From: an uncultured Oscillibacter sp.
GTDB taxonomy: Bacteria; Bacillota; Clostridia; Oscillospirales; Oscillospiraceae
Reading direction: 5' to 3'
Length of the DNA: 22,667 nucleotides
NCBI GenBank assembly: GCA_900542115.1
Contig: UQMC01000018.1
Coordinates: forward strand, 1-22,667
The translations under genes and the position numbers were made by a program. The notes below the pieces were generated by a model that was not told the DNA's origin, ran no database searches, and saw only the letters and a program-made list of their open reading frames with translations. Below, piece after piece: positions 6,471 through 12,793 of the stretch (its first letter is position 1; each line of letters opens with the position of its first letter).

Positions 6471-7658
6471 CTACAGAATGAATTGCTGTTTGCCGGAAAA
6501 ACACACCTGCCATGCGGGAGAAGCGCTCCGCAGACGCTCCACCGCCCGGGTGACCTCCCGGATGAGATAGTCTATCTCCGCCTGCGTGTTCCATTCGCTA
6601 AGACTCAGGCGCAAAGCGCCGTGGGCCAATTCCCGGGAGCGTCCGATAGCCAGCAGAACATGGCTGGGATCCAGCGAGCCGGAGGCACAGGCACTCCCGG
6701 AGGAAGCGCAGATTCCGGCCTGATCCAGCAAAAGCAACAGGCTCTCCCCCTCCACGCCCTCAAAGCAGAAGCTCACATTGCCGGGGAGGCGGTGGACAGG
6801 GTCTCCGTTGAGAACGCTGTGGGGGATTTTGGAAAGTCCGGTAATGAGCCTGTCCCGCAGAGCACTGACCTTGGCCGCGTTTTCCGCAAGGTGGGCACAG
6901 CTTTCCTTTAGCGCGGCGGCAAGACCCATGACGCCGGGGACGTTTTCCGTGCCAGCCCGTCTGCCCCGCTCCTGCGCACCGCCCTCAATGAGCGCAGTCA
7001 GGGGAACGTCCCGTCGGGCATACAGCACGCCGACACCCTTTGGGCCGTGGAACTTATGGCCGGAGAGAGACAGCAAATCGATATTCTGCTCCTCTACGTT
7101 GATGGGAAGATGACCCGCCGCCTGCACGGCGTCCGTATGGAACAGCACACCCCGTTCCCGGCACACGGCGCCGATCTCCGCAATGGGAAGCACGGAGCCG
7201 ATCTCGTTATTGGCGCACATCACCGACACGAGGCAGGTATCCGGCCGGAGGGCTGCCGCCACCTGTCCGGCGGTAACGGTGCCGGTGGGACCCACCGGCA
7301 GCAGTTCCACCGTAAGGCCCTCCGCCTCCAGCCTTTTCAGCGTATGGAGAACGGCGTGGTGCTCAAAGGCGGTGGAGACAATATGCTTTTTGCCGCTGCG
7401 CTCGCCGATGCGGGCGGCGGAGATGAGGGCCTGATTATCGGCCTCGCTGCCGCCGGAGGTAAAGGTGAGCTCCCGTGGCGTACAGCCAAGACAGTCTGCC
7501 ACGGTCTCCCGGGCGCTTTGCAGCGCCCCGGCGGCCTCCCGCCCCATGCGGTACAGACTGGAGGGATTGCCGAAGCAGCCCTCCAGATACGGCAGCATGG
7601 CGTCAATGGCAGCGTGGCTCATTTTTGTGGTGGCGGCGTTGTCCGCGTAAACGGTCAT
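6471..7658 (-). CDS. Cysteine desulfurase (NifS/IscS family)
   Basis: A 395-residue PLP enzyme that takes sulfur from cysteine as an enzyme-bound persulfide and passes it to Fe-S assembly or tRNA thiolation, releasing alanine. The PLP lysine K202 is in LSGHKFHGPKGVG, the ADNAATTK start and GGSEADN (69-75) are typical, and the catalytic cysteine C324 is in SSGSACASGSLDPSHVL, the group I loop of NifS/IscS. The start is the ATG of MTVYADNAATT, with AAAGGAG about 9 bases upstream; an in-frame extension of 31 codons has no family similarity and overlaps a hairpin. It lies 84 bp upstream of mnmA and downstream of cysE, with no NifU/IscU scaffold gene adjacent. A dedicated role for MnmA is plausible, but a general Fe-S role cannot be excluded. 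Confidence 0.94.
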   Translation of the reverse strand: MTVYADNAATTKMSHAAIDAMLPYLEGCFGNPSSLYRMGREAAGALQSARETVADCLGCTPRELTFTSGGSEADNQALISAARIGERSGKKHIVSTAFEHHAVLHTLKRLEAEGLTVELLPVGPTGTVTAGQVAAALRPDTCLVSVMCANNEIGSVLPIAEIGAVCRERGVLFHTDAVQAAGHLPINVEEQNIDLLSLSGHKFHGPKGVGVLYARRDVPLTALIEGGAQERGRRAGTENVPGVMGLAAALKESCAHLAENAAKVSALRDRLITGLSKIPHSVLNGDPVHRLPGNVSFCFEGVEGESLLLLLDQAGICASSGSACASGSLDPSHVLLAIGRSRELAHGALRLSLSEWNTQAEIDYLIREVTRAVERLRSASPAWQVCFSGKQQFIL

Positions 7659-7693
7659 AGGGCAGTCTCCTTTACAGAGATTTTTCCGCGCGC

Positions 7694-7745
7694 AAAGGGC
7701 AATACGCTGCCCGCGGCAGACTGCCGCAGAGCCGTATTGCCCTTT
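7694..7745. repeat. Long hairpin between cysE and the desulfurase gene
   Basis: AAAGGGCAATACG (7694-7706) and CGTATTGCCCTTT (7733-7745) form a perfect 13-bp stem. Inside is a second stem, GCGGC/GCCGC, at 7713-7727. It sits in the 111-bp gap between two same-strand genes, about 35 nt ahead of the desulfurase start. No good T-tract follows on either strand, so an RNA processing or stabilising element is as likely as a terminator. Confidence 0.6.
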
Positions 7746-7769
7746 ACGCAATGAAGGGGTATGAAAAAA

Positions 7770-8543
7770 TCAGATATCCGCAGTGATCAGCTCCGTCTGC
7801 TCCCGGGCGGTCAATACCCGCTTGCCGGGGTCTACGGAATGGGTCAGCCAGACGTTGCCGCCGATGACGCAGCCGTCGCCGATTTTGGTGTCGCCGCCAA
7901 GGATGGTGGCTCCGGCGTAAATGACCACATTGCTGCCGATGTCCGGGTGGCGCTTCCGGCCCTTGACCAGCGTACCGCCCGGCTGAACAGCAAAGCTCTT
8001 CGCTCCCAGTGTCACACCCTGATAGAGTTTAACATGGGCGCCGATGACGGTGGTCTCGCCGATAACAACACCGGTGCCGTGGTCAATGAAAAAGTAGGGA
8101 CCGATCTCCGCGCCGGGATGAATGTCGATACCGGTCACGGAATGAGCGTACTCCGTCATCATCCGGGGCAGCATGGGGATATACAGGCGGTACAGCTCGT
8201 GGGCGATTCGGAATACGCTGATGGCCTCAAAGGCGGGATAGGCCAGCATGACCTCCTCCCGGCAGGTGGCGGCGGGGTCGCCCTCGTAAGCCGCCTGCAC
8301 ATCGGTATCCAGCATTTTTCGGACAGCCGGGAGCCGAGCCAGCAATGTGTTTGCCGTGTCCTCCGGTGAAATATCCGGGCAGATCAGCTCTAAAATATCA
8401 CGAAGCTGCGTCCGCACGGCGGACTCCGCCTCGGCCTTGGTATGAACCTCCGCCGCAGGGGCGAATACATTGGGATACAGCAGGAAGCGAAGCAGCGCCA
8501 GCAGGTGGAGCTGCCGCTCCTTTAACCGCGCATAGTTCAGCAT
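7770..8543 (-). CDS. cysE: Serine O-acetyltransferase CysE
   Basis: A 257-residue acetyltransferase that makes O-acetylserine from serine and acetyl-CoA, the first step of cysteine synthesis. The N-terminal helical half leads into a left-handed beta-helix with hexapeptide repeats (about residues 140-235). The catalytic His is in [13 protein letters not shown] (H155), preceded by the family signature [12 protein letters not shown]. It lies 14 bp downstream of cysK, whose product uses O-acetylserine, and the two are certainly one operon. The ribosome site is weak (AAGGGC), so translation may be coupled to cysK. It is about 40-50 residues shorter at the N-terminus than some clostridial homologues, but the gap to cysK leaves no room for a longer frame. 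Confidence 0.94.
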   Translation of the reverse strand: MLNYARLKERQLHLLALLRFLLYPNVFAPAAEVHTKAEAESAVRTQLRDILELICPDISPEDTANTLLARLPAVRKMLDTDVQAAYEGDPAATCREEVMLAYPAFEAISVFRIAHELYRLYIPMLPRMMTEYAHSVTGIDIHPGAEIGPYFFIDHGTGVVIGETTVIGAHVKLYQGVTLGAKSFAVQPGGTLVKGRKRHPDIGSNVVIYAGATILGGDTKIGDGCVIGGNVWLTHSVDPGKRVLTAREQTELITADI

Positions 8544-8557
8544 GGGGCACGCCCTTT

Positions 8558-9490
8558 TTACTGCGCGAACAGTTCCGTGGAAAGGTAGCGGTCGCCGGTG
8601 TCCGGCAGCAGGACCACAATGGTCTTGCCCTCGTTTTCCGACCGCTTTGCCGCCTCAATCGCCGCCCACACGGCGGCGCCGGAGGAAATTCCTACCAGCA
8701 CGCCCTCATGCCGGCCGATCTCGCGGCCTGTGGAAAAGGCGTCCTCATTGGCAACGGGAATGATCTCATCATAAACGGTGGTATCCAGAATTTCCGGCAC
8801 AAAGCCGGCGCCGATGCCCTGAATTTTATGAGCTCCTGCCATACCGGTGGAGAGCACTGGGGAGCTTGCCGGCTCCACCGCAATGACCTTCAGCGCAGGC
8901 TTTTGCTCCTTGAGGTAGCGGCCCGTGCCGGTGATGGTGCCGCCGGTGCCGACACCGGCTACCAAAATATCCACAGCGCCATCGGTATCCGCCCAGATTT
9001 CGGGGCCAGTGGTGATATAATGGGCCTGCACATTAGCGGGGTTGACAAACTGGCCGGGAATGAAGCTGTTGGGGTATTCCTTCGCCAGCTCCTCCGCCTT
9101 GGCGATGGCGCCCTTCATGCCCTTGGCGCCCTCGCTGAGTACCAGCTCCGCGCCGTAGGCACGCATCAACTGCCGCCGCTCCACGCTCATGGTCTCCGGC
9201 ATCACAATGATGACACGGTAGCCACGGGCGGCCGCCACGGAGGCAAGACCGATGCCCGTGTTGCCGGAGGTAGGCTCAATAATAACGGAGTCGGGCTTTA
9301 AAACGCCCCGCTTCTCAGCGTCATCCAGCATGGCCACCGCCACGCGGTCCTTTACGGACCCGGCAGGATTGAAATATTCCAGCTTCGCCAGCACACGAGC
9401 CTTCAGGCTGTGGGCCTTTTCGATATGCGTCAGTTCCAGCAGGGGTGTATGGCCGACTAATTGATCGGCAGAGGTATAAATATTAGGCAT
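8558..9490 (-). CDS. cysK: O-acetylserine sulfhydrylase (cysteine synthase) CysK
   Basis: A 310-residue PLP enzyme that makes cysteine from O-acetylserine and sulfide. The PLP lysine is K47 in [11 protein letters not shown], the substrate loop is PTSGNTG (73-79), the phosphate loop is [10 protein letters not shown] and the C-terminal [10 protein letters not shown] is typical of CysK. Length is canonical. The ATG is preceded by AAAAGGAGAACACATT. It is the first large gene after a strong promoter with a palindromic operator and is followed by cysE. In Bacillus the CysK protein also serves as co-regulator for the Rrf2 protein CymR. An Rrf2 gene lies just upstream here, but its three cysteines make it look more IscR-like. 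Confidence 0.96.
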   Translation of the reverse strand: MPNIYTSADQLVGHTPLLELTHIEKAHSLKARVLAKLEYFNPAGSVKDRVAVAMLDDAEKRGVLKPDSVIIEPTSGNTGIGLASVAAARGYRVIIVMPETMSVERRQLMRAYGAELVLSEGAKGMKGAIAKAEELAKEYPNSFIPGQFVNPANVQAHYITTGPEIWADTDGAVDILVAGVGTGGTITGTGRYLKEQKPALKVIAVEPASSPVLSTGMAGAHKIQGIGAGFVPEILDTTVYDEIIPVANEDAFSTGREIGRHEGVLVGISSGAAVWAAIEAAKRSENEGKTIVVLLPDTGDRYLSTELFAQ

Positions 9491-9546
9491 AATGTGTTCT
9501 CCTTTTGATATTAAAGGTTGAGGCTTCTAAAAATGGACCGCAGCCT

Positions 9547-9591
9547 TCAACATCGAAAATCAGGAGAGGGGAGTTTGGTTAAGAGAGTCAT
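9547..9591 (-). CDS. Putative 14-residue Cys-ending leader peptide ahead of cysK
   Basis: Within the roughly 125-nt cysK leader a small ORF reads MTLLTKLPSPDFRC followed by TGA, so the last sense codon is cysteine (TGT). AGGTGATT lies six bases before its ATG as a possible ribosome site. The end of the ORF overlaps the left arm of an imperfect hairpin (GTTGAAGGCT with AGCCTCAAC, about 9510-9551). A leader peptide that senses charged tRNA-Cys is an attractive reading, but there is only one Cys codon and no clear terminator. Confidence 0.35.
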   Translation of the reverse strand: MTLLTKLPSPDFRC

Positions 9592-9598
9592 GGTAATC

Positions 9599-9613
9599 AC
9601 CTACCGATTAGGT
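9599..9613. promoter_or_regulatory. Palindromic operator at the cysK transcription start
   Basis: ACCTA (9599-9603) and TAGGT (9609-9613) form a perfect inverted repeat around CCGAT, immediately downstream of the -10 of the cysK promoter, so a bound protein would block initiation. The Rrf2-family regulator encoded next door is the obvious candidate. Confidence 0.55.
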
Positions 9614-9621
9614 ATGTTTAT

Positions 9622-9650
9622 ATGATATGCTTTGAAACACGCCTTGTCAA
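9622..9650 (-). promoter_or_regulatory. Sigma-A promoter of the cysK operon
   Basis: On the minus strand a consensus TTGACA (9645-9650) and TATCAT (9622-9627) are exactly 17 bp apart. The predicted start lies near 9615, leaving a leader of about 125 nt before the cysK ATG. Confidence 0.8.
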
Positions 9651-9667
9651 TAGGTTTATAAATTTTT

Positions 9668-10105
9668 TTACAGACAGCACGGCCCCACATCCGTATCCTT
9701 GACCTGATGCAGCAGGTCTGCCAACGAAAGGCTGTCCAGATAGCCGTTAATGAGCTCGTCCAGCTTTTCCCAGACCGGGAGCGTCTGGCACTTTTCCGCC
9801 CGGGGGCAACGGTTCACCTCACCGTCCAGACAGGCCACCGGGGCCAGCGACCCCTCGGACAGCCGCAGAATCTCCCCCACGGAGTAGTCCTTCAGCTCCC
9901 GGCTGAGGCGATAGCCGCCGCCTTTGCCCCGCAGGCCCTCCACAAGTCCGGCCTTGCCCAGCACGGAAATGATGCTCTCCAAATACTTTTCGGATATCTC
10001 CTGCCGCTCCGCGATCAGGGGCAGCGGAATGTACTTTCCTCTATCGTATTGCGCCAGCTCCAGCATGATTCGCAGCGCATAACGTCCTCTTGTGGATATC
10101 AGCAT
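9668..10105 (-). CDS. Rrf2-family transcriptional regulator, IscR-like
   Basis: A 145-residue DNA-binding regulator of the Rrf2 family. The N-terminal winged helix includes STRGRYALRIMLELA (4-18), ISEKYLESIISVLGKAGLV (37-55) and the wing LRGKGGGYRL. Three cysteines at 92, 100 and 106 (ACLDGEVNRCPRAEKC) sit where IscR holds its [2Fe-2S] cluster, but the spacing is C-x7-C-x5-C, not C-x5-C-x5-C, and the IscR histidine ligand is not evident. Two more cysteines (143, 144) are near the C-terminus. The start is the ATG of MLISTRGR, preceded by GGGAGGC. The gene is immediately upstream of cysK on the same strand and very likely controls the sulfur cluster, sensing either Fe-S status or cysteine as in CymR. 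Confidence 0.9.
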   Translation of the reverse strand: MLISTRGRYALRIMLELAQYDRGKYIPLPLIAERQEISEKYLESIISVLGKAGLVEGLRGKGGGYRLSRELKDYSVGEILRLSEGSLAPVACLDGEVNRCPRAEKCQTLPVWEKLDELINGYLDSLSLADLLHQVKDTDVGPCCL

Positions 10106-10185
10106 AAAAACGCCTCCCGTCAAATATGTTCCGATAAACCAATTTTACCACTATGTTATCAAATTACAAGTGAAATTCCGAGCGG

Positions 10186-10887
10186 TCATTCCTTTTCAGG
10201 CTTGGCGGGCAGGATATCCCGGACGCGGAGGATCTTCCCCTCTACCATGAAGCGCACCTCCATTCCGGCAAAAGGAAAGCCGTAAACGCGGTTCGGGTCA
10301 TTTTGGTAATGGGGCCGGGGGTCCTGTGCCAGCACGCCCCGCAGCGCCTCCCGCCGCTGGGCCGGAATCCGTTCCAGCAGCTCCGGCGGAATCTCCACCG
10401 TCAGGCTCTCCCCTGCCGGTACAGCGGCAAAGCCGCCCAGCGCGTCCGGGTGGCAGTCGGCGTATGGGATGTAGGGCTTGATATCCAAAATCGGCGTGCC
10501 GTCCACTAAATCGGCACCCCGCACCCGGAGCACCGGCCCCTCGGCGGTCTGCTCGATGCCCTCCAGCTTCACACAGGACAGCGCGATGGGGTTGGGCCGG
10601 AAGGGTGAGCGGGTGGCGAACACGCCCATACGGGCATTTCCCCCCAGCCGGGGCGGGCGGACTGTGGGAGACCAGCTCTCCCGAATCGCCCGGTCAAAAA
10701 CCCAGATGAGCCAGAGGTGGGAAAAATCCTCCAGTCCCCGGAGGGCGTCCGGGCTGCGGTAGGGCGGTGTAAATACGATGGATGCCTCCAGCGCGTCCAC
10801 CAGACCGCTCTGCCGGGGAACGCCGAACTTTTCGGCAAAATCGCTGCGGATGTGGGCGATGGGTTCCATGCTGAAGCTGTTGGCCAT
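10186..10887 (-). CDS. trmO: tRNA (N6-threonylcarbamoyladenosine37-N6)-methyltransferase TrmO
   Basis: A 233-residue protein of the TsaA/YaeB/UPF0066 family. TrmO methylates t6A at position 37 of some threonine tRNAs with S-adenosylmethionine. Family marks are PRQSGLVD (24-31), FSHLWLIWVFD, FATRSPFRPNPIALS and the C-terminal DPRPHYQNDPNRVYG. The start is the ATG of MANSFSMEPIAHI with AGGAGG about 7 bases upstream. A longer open frame upstream runs through a promoter and a hairpin and was rejected. The gene has its own TATAAT, and its stop lies 80 bp before the regulator gene, so it is probably a separate unit. Confidence 0.9.
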   Translation of the reverse strand: MANSFSMEPIAHIRSDFAEKFGVPRQSGLVDALEASIVFTPPYRSPDALRGLEDFSHLWLIWVFDRAIRESWSPTVRPPRLGGNARMGVFATRSPFRPNPIALSCVKLEGIEQTAEGPVLRVRGADLVDGTPILDIKPYIPYADCHPDALGGFAAVPAGESLTVEIPPELLERIPAQRREALRGVLAQDPRPHYQNDPNRVYGFPFAGMEVRFMVEGKILRVRDILPAKPEKE

Positions 10888-10924
10888 AAAGCGCCTCCTG
10901 TCGGACTGAAATGTATTTGCTGTT

Positions 10925-10953
10925 ATTATAGCAGAAAAATGTCCGCTGGAAAA
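10925..10953 (-). promoter_or_regulatory. Promoter of trmO
   Basis: A perfect TATAAT on the minus strand (10925-10930) lies about 37 bp before the trmO ATG. The -35 at 17 bp spacing is a weak TTTTCC (10948-10953), which overlaps the T-rich end of the upstream terminator. Confidence 0.5.
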
Positions 10954-11004
10954 GAGAAAGCATCCGCCGCCGGTGAAGCTCCGGCAGCCGATGCCTGTCT
11001 CTTT
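10948..11004 (-). terminator. Terminator after the small lipoprotein gene
   Basis: A long imperfect stem begins AAAGAGA (minus strand, 10998-11004) and closes with TCTCTTT (10951-10957). Inner GCATC/GATGC and GCCGG/CCGGC pairs are broken by single mismatches, and TTTTCC follows. It lies just past the lipoprotein stop. Confidence 0.6.
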
Positions 11005-11017
11005 GAAGCCCACTGCC

Positions 11018-11326
11018 CTACCAGCGGTCGGCGCCGGGGGTAACGGCGTTTTCGCCGTCCAGCAGATCACCGTCCCGGTCACGGGCCTTGGCGTTTTCCA
11101 GCATTTGGTCCATGGGAACGCCCTCCGTTACGGATTCATCGGTATTGGCCGGAGACTGACCCGGATTGGTGTCCGGCGCGGTAACGGTATTGTCATCCCG
11201 GTCCAGCATCCCGCTCTCCTGCTGATGGCTGTCATCGGTTGTGTTCCCGCTATTTTTGCTGCCGCAGGAGCTGAGCGCCAGCGCCAGCGTCAAGGCTGCC
11301 AGCAAAATCGAAACGCTTCGTTTCAT
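11018..11326 (-). CDS. Small hypothetical lipoprotein
   Basis: A 102-residue secreted lipoprotein: a basic start, a hydrophobic stretch and lipobox LSSC with the acylated Cys at residue 21. The mature part is short, acidic and low in complexity (rich in Asp, Asn, Thr and Ser) with no recognisable domain. The segment MDQMLENAKARDRDGDLLDG is the only patterned stretch. AAAGGAGG lies about 8 bases ahead of the ATG. It is followed by its own terminator and is divergent from rubrerythrin. I do not recognise a family; a small surface or sporulation-related lipoprotein is possible but unsupported. Confidence 0.7.
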   Translation of the reverse strand: MKRSVSILLAALTLALALSSCGSKNSGNTTDDSHQQESGMLDRDDNTVTAPDTNPGQSPANTDESVTEGVPMDQMLENAKARDRDGDLLDGENAVTPGADRW

Positions 11327-11410
11327 CCTCTTTCCTCCTTTTCTGCGGAGTCAATGCGATACCCACGCCTATTTTCCCCATTGGAAGGCAAACCAATCAG
11401 GAAAAAACAG

Positions 11411-11439
11411 TTGCTTTATCTGTTTTCTTCCTGTATAAT
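11411..11439 (+). promoter_or_regulatory. Promoter of rubrerythrin with overlapping palindrome
   Basis: TTGCTT (11411-11416) and a perfect TATAAT (11434-11439) are 17 bp apart. The -10 sits inside an imperfect dyad, TTCCTG...ATAAT-ACA-ATTAT...CAGGAA (about 11428-11453), a plausible repressor site. It resembles a PerR box in half-site sequence but has a longer spacer. Confidence 0.7.
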
Positions 11440-11489
11440 ACAATTATCAGGAATAATTTTTAATTAGAAACTCGGAAAGGAGCAGAAAT

Positions 11490-12023
11490 ATGGAATTGAA
11501 GGGAAGCAAAACGGAGGCCAATCTGTGGAAGGCGTTTGCCGGAGAGTCTCAGGCCCGGAACAAGTATGACTACTATGCCAGCAAGGCGAAAAAGGAGGGC
11601 TACGAGCAGATCGCGGCGCTGTTTCAGGAAACGGCCCTGAACGAAAAAGAGCACGCAAAGCTGTGGTTCAAGGCGTTGGATGGCATCGGCACCACCGCCG
11701 AAAATCTGGTGGCCGCCGCTGCCGGAGAGAACGAGGAGTGGACCAGTATGTACGCCGAAATGGCCCGCACCGCCGAGGAGGAGGGCTTTTTGGAGCTGGC
11801 CGCTCAGTTCGAGGGCGTTGCCAGAATCGAAAAGGCCCACGAGGAGCGTTATCTGAAACTGCTGGAAAATCTGAAAAACGGTGAGGTCTTCAAAAAGGGC
11901 GACAAGGTTCTCTGGTTCTGCCGCAACTGCGGCCATGTGGAGCTGGCCGTGGAGGCCCCCGCCGTGTGCCCGGTGTGCCATCATCCCCAGTCCTATTTCC
12001 AAATCAAGGCGGAAAATTATTGA
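11490..12023 (+). CDS. Rubrerythrin
   Basis: A 177-residue non-haem iron peroxidase that reduces hydrogen peroxide in the cytoplasm of anaerobes. The ferritin-like diiron domain shows E19, the ExxH pair in NEKEHA (E52/H55), EEEGF (96-100) and EKAHEERY (114-121). The C-terminal rubredoxin-like domain has CRNC (C144, C147) and CPVC (C160, C163), with PQSYF close to the end as usual. The length is that of the short clostridial type. The ATG is preceded by AAAGGAG. It has its own promoter and is followed by a hairpin, so it is monocistronic and probably induced by oxidative stress. Confidence 0.96.
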   Translation: MELKGSKTEANLWKAFAGESQARNKYDYYASKAKKEGYEQIAALFQETALNEKEHAKLWFKALDGIGTTAENLVAAAAGENEEWTSMYAEMARTAEEEGFLELAAQFEGVARIEKAHEERYLKLLENLKNGEVFKKGDKVLWFCRNCGHVELAVEAPAVCPVCHHPQSYFQIKAENY

Positions 12024-12036
12024 GAAGTCATTTTAT

Positions 12037-12074
12037 GCGTCAAGGCTCCCTTTTGGGAACCTTGACGCGCTTTT
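12037..12074 (+). terminator. Terminator after rubrerythrin (hairpin copy 1)
   Basis: GCGTCAAGGCTCCC (12037-12050), loop TTTT, and GGGAACCTTGACGC (12055-12068) form a near-perfect 14-bp stem followed by GC and TTTT. It lies 13 bp after the rubrerythrin stop. The same 32 bases recur exactly at 12226-12257. Confidence 0.75.
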
Positions 12075-12075
12075 C

Positions 12076-12175
12076 GACAATAAATTGTCAAAAAGCCCTG
12101 AGCTTTCAAAGTTCTAAATCACTTTGAAAGCTGTTAATTTAAATTGTGAGGAAACCCCTCTTCGGTTTCCCTCAC
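12076..12175. repeat. Three further inverted repeats in the rubrerythrin-HPr spacer
   Basis: The 393-bp spacer 12024-12416 has no gene but is packed with dyads. GACAAT/ATTGTC lies at 12076-12089 and is flanked by TTTT and AAAA. AGCTTTCAAAGT (12101-12112) and ACTTTGAAAGCT (12121-12132) form a perfect 12-bp stem. GTGAGGAAACC (12146-12156) pairs with GGTTTCCCTCAC (12164-12175) with one bulge. Together with the identical hairpins on either side they form a compact five-hairpin block. Confidence 0.7.
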
Positions 12176-12225
12176 ACTCCCTTCCGTACCGTTATGTAAA
12201 ATTTTCCATTTCACCTGCAATTCCC

Positions 12226-12257
12226 GCGTCAAGGCTCCCTTTTGGGAACCTTGACGC
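12226..12257. repeat. Hairpin copy 2, identical to 12037-12068
   Basis: An exact 32-base copy of the terminator hairpin after rubrerythrin, 189 bp downstream of copy 1 and followed by TTTC. It may be a second terminator protecting the HPr promoter or the far end of a small repeat element bounded by the two copies. Confidence 0.8.
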
Positions 12258-12309
12258 TTTCTATAGCGGGCGTTTGACATTTCGCCTGAAATGTTTGTGA
12301 AATTCGCCG

Positions 12310-12338
12310 TTGACGGGACGGGAAAAAACAGGTATAGT
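12310..12338 (+). promoter_or_regulatory. Promoter of the HPr gene
   Basis: TTGACG (12310-12315) and TATAGT (12333-12338) are 17 bp apart, followed by a leader of about 70 nt and AAAGGAG ahead of the ATG at 12417. Confidence 0.75.
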
Positions 12339-12416
12339 AAGCATTAGAAAACTGGTGGAGCACACCTCTTTGGTTAAGATGAGGAACTACTTGGTATAGA
12401 AAAGGAGAGCTGTATC

Positions 12417-12680
12417 ATGTATACACAGGAAATCACCGTTAATAACGAGGTAGGTCTGCACGCCAGACCCGCAACCTTCTTCATTCAGAAGGCCAACGAA
12501 TTCAAAAGCGGCATCTGGGTGGAAAAGGATGACCGCCGCGTCAACGCCAAGAGCCTGCTGGGCGTTTTGTCCCTTGGCATTGTAAAGGGCACCAAGATCA
12601 CCCTGATCGCGGATGGCACGGACGAAAAGGAAGCTGTCGGCGCTCTGGTAGAGCTGGTAAAGGACAACTTCGGCGAATAA
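12417..12680 (+). CDS. ptsH: HPr phosphocarrier protein
   Basis: An 87-residue phosphocarrier of the sugar phosphotransferase system. His15, the site phosphorylated by enzyme I, is in EVGLHARPAT. Ser46, the HPr-kinase site used in Firmicute carbon catabolite control, is in VNAKSLLGVLSLG. Presence of the His rules out Crh. AAAGGAG precedes the ATG. The gene stands alone between its own promoter and a strong terminator and is not next to enzyme I, as is common in clostridia. Confidence 0.94.
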   Translation: MYTQEITVNNEVGLHARPATFFIQKANEFKSGIWVEKDDRRVNAKSLLGVLSLGIVKGTKITLIADGTDEKEAVGALVELVKDNFGE

Positions 12681-12696
12681 GCAAACGCTACATCAG

Positions 12697-12727
12697 CCGC
12701 CTCTGCTTTTGCAGGGGCGGTTTTCTT
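12697..12727 (+). terminator. Rho-independent terminator after HPr
   Basis: CCGCCTCTGC (12697-12706), loop TTTT and GCAGGGGCGG (12711-12720) form a 10-bp stem with one mismatch, followed by TTTTCTT. Confidence 0.9.
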
Positions 12728-12733
12728 ACGCTC

Positions 12734-12762
12734 TTGCGCCGGTGTGTCTTTTTTGCTACACT
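12734..12762 (+). promoter_or_regulatory. Promoter of uvrC
   Basis: TTGCGC (12734-12739) and TACACT (12757-12762) are 17 bp apart, directly after the HPr terminator and about 31 bp before the uvrC ATG. Confidence 0.55.
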
Positions 12763-12793
12763 GTGGGTAAAATGATGATCAGGTGGTGATCGG

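Noticed and set aside
10888..11082. N-terminal extension of trmO by 65 codons
   Set aside because: It runs through the trmO promoter and the upstream terminator, while the ATG at 10887 has an AGGAGG site and the normal family start.
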